A stretch of DNA of 6,253 nt, from contig MKRS01000602.1 of the NCBI GenBank assembly GCA_001897035.1, forward strand, positions 1-6,253, given 5' to 3'. A model generated the notes under the pieces. The model saw nothing but the letters and a program-made list of their open reading frames with translations. It did not search any database and was not told the DNA's origin. Source of the DNA: Bacteroidales bacterium 45-6 (lineage in GTDB: Bacteria; Bacteroidota; Bacteroidia; Bacteroidales; Dysgonomonadaceae). Position numbers and translations under genes: made by a program. Shown here one piece after another: positions 1 to 5,452 of the stretch. Each line of letters starts with the position of its first letter. Positions within the stretch are counted from its first letter, which is position 1.

Positions 1-944
1 AAGGAAGGGGATATGTCTCCACAATTCTTGTCGAAAACGGGACCTTGAAACAAGGAGACATCGTGCTTGCCGGAACTTATTTCGGTCGTGTGAAAGCCAT
101 GTTCAACGAGCGTAACGTGCGCATCGACCAAGCAGCGCCGTCGGCCCCTGCACTCATCCTCGGTTTGAACGGTGCACCACAAGCCGGTGACAAATTCCAT
201 GTGCTGGAAACAGAACAGGAAGCCCGCGAAATTGCGAACAAACGGGAACAATTGCAGCGTGAACAAGGTCTCCGGACCCAGAAGTTGCTTACGTTGGACG
301 ATATTGGACGCCGTATCGCCATCGGAAACTTCCAGCAGCTCAATGTCATCGTCAAGGGAGACGTGGACGGATCTGTGGAAGCTCTTTCCGACTCCTTGAT
401 CCGCTTGTCAACCGAAGAAATTCAGGTGAATGTGATCCACAAAGCCGTGGGGCAGATCTCCGAATCGGATATTACCTTGGCCGCCGCATCCGATGCTATC
501 TTGGTAGGATTCCAGGTGCGTCCGTCGCAGGCCGCACGCCGCATCGCCGAAAAAGAAGGAGTGGATGTCCGTCTGTATTCCATCATCTACGACGCGATCG
601 ACGAGGTGAAAGCCGCCATGGAAGGTATGTTGTCGCCTGAAATAAAGGAAGAAATTACCGCCAATGTCGAAGTCCGCGAGGTGTTCAAAATCACCAAGGT
701 GGGTACTGTTGCCGGCTGTATGGTCAAAGAAGGAAAAATCAAACGCAACAACAAGATACGTCTCATCCGCGATGGCATCGTGATCTATTCGGGGGATCTT
801 GGTTCGCTGAAACGATACAAGGACGATGTGAAGGAAGTAGCCTTCGGATACGAATGTGGGTTGAATATCAACAACTACAACGACATCAAGGTGGGCGACA
901 TCATCGAAGCATTTGAACAGACAGAAGTGAAGAAAACGCTCTAA
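1..944 (+). CDS. infB: Translation initiation factor IF-2, C-terminal part (5' end outside window)
   Basis: IF-2 is the cytoplasmic GTPase that brings fMet-tRNA to the 30S subunit and promotes 70S joining. The frame is open from the first base (codons begin at position 3), giving 313 residues up to TAA. The GTPase domain lies upstream of the window. Visible are the EF-Tu-like domain II (fragment residues 1 to about 80, opening [15 protein letters not shown] and containing [12 protein letters not shown]), a charged linker, domain III (about 110-205, with [18 protein letters not shown] and [16 protein letters not shown]), and the fMet-tRNA-binding C2 domain (about 215-313, with [16 protein letters not shown] and [16 protein letters not shown]). 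These line up with E. coli IF-2 from memory with no gaps that suggest damage. A TTG at 45 is an internal leucine codon and not a start. No ordinary terminator follows; a long palindrome lies about 30 nt downstream. Confidence 0.97.
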   Translation, partial: GRGYVSTILVENGTLKQGDIVLAGTYFGRVKAMFNERNVRIDQAAPSAPALILGLNGAPQAGDKFHVLETEQEAREIANKREQLQREQGLRTQKLLTLDDIGRRIAIGNFQQLNVIVKGDVDGSVEALSDSLIRLSTEEIQVNVIHKAVGQISESDITLAAASDAILVGFQVRPSQAARRIAEKEGVDVRLYSIIYDAIDEVKAAMEGMLSPEIKEEITANVEVREVFKITKVGTVAGCMVKEGKIKRNNKIRLIRDGIVIYSGDLGSLKRYKDDVKEVAFGYECGLNINNYNDIKVGDIIEAFEQTEVKKTL

Positions 945-975
945 AACAAGGGCTTGTATTCAGTACTGCCACAAA

Positions 976-1035
976 AAAGTCACCAAGGCACAAGGCTTAA
1001 TTAATATATAATTAACAGTGTGCCTTTGTGACTTT
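976..1035. repeat. Long imperfect inverted repeat between infB and ompH
   Basis: Two 16-nt arms (976-991 and 1020-1035) are complementary at 15 of 16 positions; the one mismatch is C984 against the base that should pair with T1027. The 28-nt centre holds a second AT-only hairpin (997-1003 with 1009-1015, 7 bp). The left arm contains two near copies of a CACAAGG-like unit (CACCAAGG, CACAAGG). On the + strand the stem is followed by CCATATAAAA and has no U-tract. On the - strand the same stem is followed by a run of six T, so it looks more like a terminator in the direction where no gene is present. It may be a dispersed palindromic element, a weak terminator for infB, or a cruciform. The arms are seen directly; the role is inference. 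Confidence 0.75.
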
Positions 1036-1111
1036 CCATATAAAACGGCCAATCTCCTTGCTTGGTCGAAATTCTTATCATTTGAGTTAAACAGTTTAAT
1101 TTTAGCAGGTT

Positions 1112-1642
1112 ATGAAAAGAATAGCTTTTATCTCACTCTTATGTATGCTTGCCATACTGCCAGCCACAAAACTGCAGGCCCAAGACACCCAGCAATTGAA
1201 AATAGGCTATGTGAACACTACCGAACTTTTGGAATCTCTGCCCGAAAAAAAGGAAGCTTCAGCCGCCTTGGAGGATTTGAACAAGAAATACAAAGACGAA
1301 CTGGCCCTGATGCAGAACGACTACAACAAGAAATATTCCGACTTCATCACCTTCCAGAACTCGATGGGCGAAAATATCAAATTGCGCCGTATGCAAGAAT
1401 TGACGGAATTGGAAAAAAACATCAACAATTTCATCAAAGTAGCGCAGTCGGATGTGGAAACTCATGAAAGGCAGCTACTGGAGCCTCTTCGCGAAACTCT
1501 CAAGAAGGCAATTAAGGAAGTCGGCTTGGAAAACAACATTACCTGCATTTACGACACGGCTTCTCCGTCGGTTGTTTTCTTGACTCCAAATGCCATTAAT
1601 CTCAACGACTTGGTGAAAAAAAAGATCACCTCCCACAAATAA
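1112..1642 (+). CDS. OmpH/Skp-family periplasmic chaperone
   Basis: A 176-residue secreted protein of the OmpH (Skp) family. Members bind unfolded outer-membrane proteins in the periplasm and hand them to the BAM complex. A signal peptide covers about residues 1-23 (basic MKR, hydrophobic core, then LQA before Gln24). The mature part opens with the family-typical short strand KIGYVNTTELLESLPE (30-45). A long, charged, heptad-like helical stretch follows (about 46-135), and the protein closes with the strand-turn segment VVFLTPNAINLNDLVKKKI. Length is usual for the family. The ATG at 1112 is chosen because the signal peptide begins there; only a weak AGG lies upstream. murI follows after 30 nt, so the two are probably cotranscribed. 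In Bacteroidales this gene usually sits in a bamA-ompH-ompH-murI block (from memory); here only one ompH copy is present and infB precedes it. Client specificity cannot be read from the sequence. Confidence 0.9.
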   Translation: MKRIAFISLLCMLAILPATKLQAQDTQQLKIGYVNTTELLESLPEKKEASAALEDLNKKYKDELALMQNDYNKKYSDFITFQNSMGENIKLRRMQELTELEKNINNFIKVAQSDVETHERQLLEPLRETLKKAIKEVGLENNITCIYDTASPSVVFLTPNAINLNDLVKKKITSHK

Positions 1643-1672
1643 TTACCCTCAATTGCTCTTGGCGAATCTCTG

Positions 1673-2539
1673 ATGGCAAATCATTCAGGACATACATTCT
1701 CGGAACAACCGCTTGCGCCGGGGCCAATCGGCCTTTTCGATTCCGGATACGGCGGCCTCACCATTTTGTCTGAAATCAAGCAGCTGATGCCCCAATATGA
1801 TTATCTGTATCTTGGGGATAATTCCCGTGCGCCTTACGGCTCGCGGTCGTTCGATGTGATTTATGAATTCACCCGCCAGGCGGTGTTTGCCCTGTTTGAG
1901 AAAGGCTGCAACCTCGTGATCTTGGCATGTAACACGGCATCAGCGAAAGCGCTGCGGACCATCCAGCAAGTGGATTTACCTAAAATTGCCCCGCAAAAAC
2001 GGGTATTGGGCATTATCCGTCCAACGGCTGAAATAGTCGGTGATTTGACTCAGACCCGCCATGTCGGCATTTTCGGTACCTTGGGCACCATCCAGTCGGA
2101 ATCTTATCTTCTCGAAATAAACAAGCTTTTCCCCGACATCCAGGTCGTGGGAGAGGCTTGCCCCATGTGGGTACCATTGGTCGAAAACGGCAAGGCCAAC
2201 AGCGATGGGGCTGATTTCTTCATCCAGGAGAACATTGAATCCCTGCTTCAGAAAGATCCTGAAATTGATACCATTATCTTGGGTTGTACTCATTACCCCT
2301 TGCTGTACAACAAAATCCGCAAATACCTCCCCGAGCATCTCCAAATAATATCGCAAGGAGCCTACATTGCGAAAAGCCTGCAAGACTATCTTGGGCGACA
2401 CCCCGAAATGGATGCGGTTTGCACGAAAGGAGGAGGCACAAATTACCTCACGACTGAATCCCCCGAACGGTTTGAAGAAACTTCGTCCTTGTTTCTCAAC
2501 GAAAGGATCAAAGTGGAGAAAATCGCTTTGGACAGATAA
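1673..2539 (+). CDS. murI: Glutamate racemase
   Basis: MurI is a cytoplasmic, cofactor-independent racemase that converts L-glutamate to D-glutamate, the substrate MurD adds to UDP-MurNAc-L-Ala in peptidoglycan synthesis. The 288-residue product has the family signatures: the N-terminal GPIGLFDSGYGGL (catalytic-site Asp23 and Ser24), YLGDNSRAPYGSRS (about 46-59), the first catalytic cysteine in ACNTAS (Cys86), and the second in LGCTHYPL (Cys205, followed by His207). All expected active-site residues are intact and the length is normal, including the roughly 17-residue leader before GPIG that is common in Bacteroidetes homologues. The ATG at 1673 has no clear ribosome-binding site, which is usual in this phylum. 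It lies 30 nt after the ompH stop, suggesting a two-gene unit for envelope assembly. No convincing terminator follows it. Confidence 0.96.
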   Translation: MANHSGHTFSEQPLAPGPIGLFDSGYGGLTILSEIKQLMPQYDYLYLGDNSRAPYGSRSFDVIYEFTRQAVFALFEKGCNLVILACNTASAKALRTIQQVDLPKIAPQKRVLGIIRPTAEIVGDLTQTRHVGIFGTLGTIQSESYLLEINKLFPDIQVVGEACPMWVPLVENGKANSDGADFFIQENIESLLQKDPEIDTIILGCTHYPLLYNKIRKYLPEHLQIISQGAYIAKSLQDYLGRHPEMDAVCTKGGGTNYLTTESPERFEETSSLFLNERIKVEKIALDR

Positions 2540-2742
2540 GAAGGCCGTGTCCAACCTCATCTTCTGCAAAATGGAGACAGCTGGTTAGCCCAATGTCGGT
2601 GTGTAGCATCTGTTGTTTCGGATGCAGGGAAAAACAAGTATCAGGTTTATCTATCAGGCATTTTTCCTGACAAAATGAGTCAAACTCAAGCTAAAAATTG
2701 TATTTTTGCGGATATTGAAAATTTTATAACAAGACTGTAACT
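2540..2742. other. Intergenic region between murI and icd, with short repeats
   Basis: This 203-nt gap has no credible gene. It contains a weak hairpin (GCATC 2606-2610 with GATGC 2621-2625) with no U-tract, a direct repeat TATCAGG at 2639-2645 and 2652-2658 followed by the inverse CCTGA at 2666-2670, and a small dyad TGAGT-CAA-ACTCA at 2676-2688. That dyad sits just upstream of the icd -7 box, where a regulator could bind. All of these are short enough to arise by chance. Confidence 0.4.
2698..2710 (+). promoter_or_regulatory. Probable icd promoter, Bacteroidetes -7 element
   Basis: TATTTTTG at 2701-2708 fits the Bacteroidetes sigma-ABfr -7 consensus TAnnTTTG exactly. It is preceded by TTG and followed by CG. 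No clear TTG/TTTG -33 box is found 19-21 nt upstream, so this is a half-match. If it is used, transcription would begin near 2713-2716 and give a leader of about 30 nt before the icd ATG. The 13-nt string 2698-2710 recurs exactly in front of recG. Confidence 0.55.
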
Positions 2743-3969
2743 ATGCAAAAAATTAAAGTGGCAAATCCCGTTGTAGAAATGGACGGGGACGAGATGACCC
2801 GGATTATCTGGCAATTTATCAAAGACAAACTGATACTTCCTTATTTGGATCTGGACATTAAATACTACGACCTCGGTGTCGAAAACCGGGACGCCACAGA
2901 AGACAAAGTGACCGTCGAGGCTGCGGAAGCTATCAAGAAATACCATGTGGGAATCAAGTGCGCGACCATCACTCCCGACGAGCAGCGGGTGGTGGAGTTC
3001 AACCTGAAAAAAATGTGGAAATCGCCCAACGGTACCATCCGGAACATTGTGGGAGGAACCGTTTTCCGTGAACCTATTATCTTGAAAAACGTTCCGAGGC
3101 TTGTTACTACCTGGGATATGCCCATCGTGATCGGACGTCATGCCAATGCAGATCAATACAAGGCGACAGACTTTGTGACAAAAGGAAAAGGAAAACTCAC
3201 CATCACGTTTACTCCCGAAAACGGCGAACCTGTTACGCGCGAAGTCTATGATTTTGCTGGCGACGGAGTAGGTATGGCAATGTATAATACTGATGATTCG
3301 ATCTACGGATTTGCTCGTTCGTGCATGAACATGGCTTTGGCTAAAAAATGGCCGCTATATCTTTCCACCAAAAATACCATTCTGAAGGCTTATGACGGAA
3401 GATTCAAAGATATTTTCCAAGAGGTGTACGACAACGAATTCAAGGAAACATTCAAGGCTGCCGGAATCACTTATGAGCATCGGCTGATCGACGACATGGT
3501 GGCTTCTGCCATGAAATGGAACGGAGGCTTCGTGTGGGCTTGTAAAAATTACGATGGAGACGTGCAGTCCGATTCTGTGGCACAAGGCTTCGGCTCGCTT
3601 GGGCTGATGACCTCCGTGCTGGTTACACCTGACGGGAAAACTGTGGAAGCTGAGGCGGCACACGGAACGGTTACACGTCACTACCGATTGCATCAACAAG
3701 AAAAACCCACATCCACCAATCCGATCGCATCAATTTTTGCCTGGACTGGTGGCTTGAAATACCGGGGGAAATTCGACAATAACCAAGATCTGATTGATTT
3801 TGCCGAAAAATTGGAGAAAACATGTATCGAGGTGGTCGAAAGCGGAAAGATGACCAAAGACCTTGCTATTTTGACTAAGAGCAATGTCACCGAAGGTGAT
3901 TATTTGAACACTCAGGACTTTTTGGATGCCATCAACGACGGCTTTAAAGTAAAACTTGGGTTGGCATAA
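2743..3969 (+). CDS. icd: NADP-dependent isocitrate dehydrogenase, eukaryotic (IDH1/IDH2-like) type
   Basis: This enzyme oxidatively decarboxylates isocitrate to 2-oxoglutarate, producing NADPH and the carbon skeleton for glutamate synthesis. The 408-residue protein aligns almost without gaps to human cytosolic IDH1 from memory and is unlike the E. coli-type enzyme. Substrate-site residues are present: Thr77, Ser94, Asn96, Arg100 and Arg109 (in [10 protein letters not shown] and GGTVFRE), and Arg132 in GRHAN, the same number as the human hotspot arginine. Also present are Tyr139, Lys210 in STKNTILK, and the metal-binding Asp250, Asp273 and Asp277 (LIDDM, DGDVQSD). The NADP loop reads GTVTRH (308-313), with Arg312, His313 and Asn326, which favours NADP over NAD. 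The ATG at 2743 gives the family N-terminus ([11 protein letters not shown]). The gene appears monocistronic: its own -7 element lies upstream and a strong terminator starts 25 nt after the stop codon. Confidence 0.97.
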   Translation: MQKIKVANPVVEMDGDEMTRIIWQFIKDKLILPYLDLDIKYYDLGVENRDATEDKVTVEAAEAIKKYHVGIKCATITPDEQRVVEFNLKKMWKSPNGTIRNIVGGTVFREPIILKNVPRLVTTWDMPIVIGRHANADQYKATDFVTKGKGKLTITFTPENGEPVTREVYDFAGDGVGMAMYNTDDSIYGFARSCMNMALAKKWPLYLSTKNTILKAYDGRFKDIFQEVYDNEFKETFKAAGITYEHRLIDDMVASAMKWNGGFVWACKNYDGDVQSDSVAQGFGSLGLMTSVLVTPDGKTVEAEAAHGTVTRHYRLHQQEKPTSTNPIASIFAWTGGLKYRGKFDNNQDLIDFAEKLEKTCIEVVESGKMTKDLAILTKSNVTEGDYLNTQDFLDAINDGFKVKLGLA

Positions 3970-3991
3970 GTTTAAGTTTCTTTTAATAAAA

Positions 3992-4022
3992 TTGAATCTC
4001 CCGAATGTTATCCTTACATTTG
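3992..4022 (+). promoter_or_regulatory. Putative promoter of the 4097 gene, embedded in the icd terminator
   Basis: TTG at 3992-3994, a 20-nt spacer, then TACATTTG at 4015-4022 match the Bacteroidetes promoter pattern (-33 TTG, about 19-21 nt, TAnnTTTG). The spacer is the left arm plus most of the loop of the terminator hairpin, and the -7 box is the last loop base plus the first half of the right arm. Predicted transcription would start around 4027-4030, leaving a leader of about 70 nt before the ATG at 4097. That leader would begin with a CGAAAAA/TTTTTCG hairpin (4034-4040 with 4051-4057). No other TAnnTTTG match was seen between this and the ATG. Confidence 0.55.
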
Positions 4023-4033
4023 GGAGATTTTTT
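3995..4033 (+). terminator. Rho-independent terminator after icd
   Basis: The arms 3995-4008 and 4016-4029 form a 14-bp stem with a single G-U wobble (G4003-T4021) and a 7-nt loop (TATCCTT). The stem is rich in GC in its middle (CTCCCG/TGGGAG). A run of six T (4028-4033) ends the right arm and continues past it. This is a textbook intrinsic terminator 25 nt downstream of the icd stop codon. Confidence 0.92.
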
Positions 4034-4096
4034 CGAAAAAAGATGTAACGTTTTTCGGGAATATCCGTCTTAAAGCAAAACATTTAAAACAATAAT

Positions 4097-4633
4097 ATGA
4101 AAAGATTTGGCTTTTTATTCTTAACACTTATCATCAGCAGTGTCCTTTTTGCTCAAGAAGGCAATGATTATCCTAACTTGAAGCGCAATGAACTGAAATT
4201 AAATTTACCTCTTACTATTTTTGCTTCTTATCCCGAATTAGATTATGAACGGTTGTTGAATTCCGACATCAGCGTGGGGGCATCATTGGGATTCAGGGCA
4301 TCGAGCGACCAGGAATATCCGCTTACTTTTTCACTGGAGCCACATTTCCGGTGGTTTTTCGGTGGCTCGTATGCGTCTATGCAAAAAGTGGCTGCCGGAT
4401 TTTTTATCGAGTTGAATTCCGCTCTGCTTACCAGGGATGACGTAGAGTATTATTCAGGGGATAATTGGGGTAAAAAATCAAAGTTTGGAGCTGGAGCGGG
4501 ATTGGCTGTTGGCTGGAAATATGTGTCCAAAAACAACTGGGTTGGGGAAATCTACCTTGGTGGGGGTCGTGATTTTTCGAACAGCGATCACGGTTATGCC
4601 CGTGTTGGAGTTTCGATCGGCAAAAGATTTTAA
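4097..4633 (+). CDS. Small secreted outer-membrane beta-barrel protein, DUF3575-like
   Basis: A 178-residue protein of unknown function. It starts with a signal peptide (about 1-19: MKR, a hydrophobic run rich in Phe, Leu and Ile, then LFA before Gln20). There is no cysteine after it, so it is not a lipoprotein. The mature part shows alternating hydrophobic/polar segments separated by short turns, about eight of them (for example 32-41, 57-67, 76-88, 96-109, 128-143, 147-157 and 166-178). It ends in GYARVGVSIGKRF, and the terminal phenylalanine is the usual recognition signal of outer-membrane barrels. From memory the pattern NELKLN, YERLLN, GFFIE, GEIYLGGGRDF and VGVSIGKRF resembles the DUF3575 family common in Bacteroidetes. 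It is flanked by two strong terminators and therefore looks monocistronic. No catalytic motif is seen. A role in permeability or envelope maintenance would be speculation. Confidence 0.8.
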   Translation: MKRFGFLFLTLIISSVLFAQEGNDYPNLKRNELKLNLPLTIFASYPELDYERLLNSDISVGASLGFRASSDQEYPLTFSLEPHFRWFFGGSYASMQKVAAGFFIELNSALLTRDDVEYYSGDNWGKKSKFGAGAGLAVGWKYVSKNNWVGEIYLGGGRDFSNSDHGYARVGVSIGKRF

Positions 4634-4656
4634 GAATAACTAACTCTAAATCATTG

Positions 4657-4703
4657 ATATTCTTTTGGATGAGATTGCTTATCCAAAAGAATATTATTTT
4701 TTT
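4657..4703 (+). terminator. Rho-independent terminator after the barrel-protein gene
   Basis: The arms 4657-4670 and 4681-4694 are perfectly complementary over 14 bp (ATATTCTTTTGGAT and its inverse), with a 10-nt loop. Seven T follow at 4697-4703. The stem starts 23 nt after the stop codon at 4633. It separates the barrel-protein gene from the promoter of the downstream thioredoxin-fold gene. Confidence 0.92.
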
Positions 4704-4732
4704 AGAGGCAATCAGATGATAAATTTTCATTT

Positions 4733-4764
4733 TTTGCTTTAGAAAAACAAATTGCCTACATTTG
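4733..4764 (+). promoter_or_regulatory. Bacteroidetes-type promoter of the TlpA-like gene
   Basis: TTTG at 4733-4736, a 20-nt spacer and TACATTTG at 4757-4764 match the sigma-ABfr pattern TTTG-N19-21-TAnnTTTG in full. The predicted start is about 4769-4772, giving a leader of only about 18 nt before the ATG at 4789. The -7 octamer is identical to the one embedded in the icd terminator. Confidence 0.8.
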
Positions 4765-4788
4765 AGCCAAAATTTAATTTAACGGACA

Positions 4789-5316
4789 ATGAAAAAATTA
4801 TCCAGTATATTTTTGTTTCTTTTTGTGCTTTTCGCGCACAACTCTTTTGCGCAAACAACGAAAGAGGAGAACGGTGGATATATCTTGAATGTGGGCGATA
4901 AAGCGGCCAATTTTTCCGTCGAATTGCTCAATGGGACAAAACTTCGACTTTCCGACCAAAAGGGAAAAGTGGTGCTGATCTCCTTTTGGGCCACGTGGTG
5001 CGGACCTTGCATGGAAGAATTGCATCACTTGCCGGCTGCCATGGAAACTTACAAAAACAAGGATTTCGTGTGGCTGCCCATTTCCCGGGGAGAGACCAAA
5101 GGGGCTGTCCAATTGAAGATCGACGAATTGAAAAATGAAGGAATCAGCTTCACACCTGGGCTGGATCCCAACAAATCTATCTGGGGCAAATATGCCACGA
5201 TTTATATTCCCAAAAACTTCTTGATTGACAAAATGGGGGTGATCCGCTACGTCTCAACAGGTTTTGGAGACGGCAAACTGAAGGAATTACTCGCCAAAAT
5301 CGACGAGCTACTTTGA
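4789..5316 (+). CDS. Secreted TlpA/ResA-like thioredoxin-fold protein
   Basis: A 175-residue protein with a signal peptide (about 1-21, ending NSFA before Gln22), so it probably acts in the periplasm. The mature part is a single thioredoxin fold of the AhpC/TSA-redoxin (TlpA/ResA) group. An N-terminal strand region carries GDKAANFSVELLNG (36-49), followed by KGKVVLISFWATWCGPCMEE with the redox pair Cys71 and Cys74. The cis-proline context is YIPKNFLID (Pro141), then GVIRYVSTGFGDGKL. Such proteins usually reduce or exchange disulfides of envelope proteins, for example apocytochrome c, but no cytochrome gene is nearby, so the partner is unknown. Length is typical of a stand-alone domain; the extra N-terminal domain (DUF4369) of some Bacteroidetes relatives is absent. 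It has its own promoter, with a terminator upstream of that. No clear terminator follows before recG. The family is clear; the substrate is not. Confidence 0.9.
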   Translation: MKKLSSIFLFLFVLFAHNSFAQTTKEENGGYILNVGDKAANFSVELLNGTKLRLSDQKGKVVLISFWATWCGPCMEELHHLPAAMETYKNKDFVWLPISRGETKGAVQLKIDELKNEGISFTPGLDPNKSIWGKYATIYIPKNFLIDKMGVIRYVSTGFGDGKLKELLAKIDELL

Positions 5317-5423
5317 TTGAGTAGCCGTGTTGGATTCTTGCATGAAGAAGTTTCATTGCGGCGAATGCAGAAGAATGCCGGTTGTCGAAAGCTATCCCGG
5401 CTATGAATTCTCCCAAAAAGATT

Positions 5424-5436
5424 TTGTATTTTTGCG
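5424..5436 (+). promoter_or_regulatory. Probable recG promoter, -7 element
   Basis: TATTTTTG at 5427-5434 is an exact TAnnTTTG match, 18 nt before the recG ATG, and implies a very short leader. No TTG/TTTG lies 19-21 nt upstream, so only the -7 half is supported. The 13-nt string 5424-5436 is identical to 2698-2710 in front of icd. Confidence 0.55.
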
Positions 5437-5452
5437 AGACTAAGATTTATTC

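Noticed and set aside
1061..1104. Possible ompH promoter (TATCATTTG near 1076-1084, or TAATTTTA at 1097-1104)
   Set aside because: The first has a 3-nt gap where the consensus needs 2, the second lacks the final G, and neither has a correctly spaced -33 box.
1112..1180. Possible lipobox cysteine (Cys11) in the OmpH signal peptide
   Set aside because: The hydrophobic run before Cys11 is too short and continues past it to a clear LQA-Gln cleavage site at residue 23, so a normal secreted protein is more likely.
1018..1467. 149-codon + strand open frame overlapping the start of ompH
   Set aside because: It begins inside the palindrome and runs out of frame through the well-supported OmpH coding sequence. 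It has no signal, domain or sensible composition and is a shadow.
1976..2569. 197-codon - strand open frame antisense to murI
   Set aside because: It lies almost wholly opposite the intact glutamate racemase frame, shows no recognisable domain, and has no promoter or neighbour on that strand.
5317..5452. Possible terminator or small RNA between the TlpA-like gene and recG
   Set aside because: Only 4-5 bp stems were found (for example TTCTT/AAGAA and CGGC/GCCG) with no T-run after them, and no tRNA-like structure. The sole support in this gap is the -7 element near its end.
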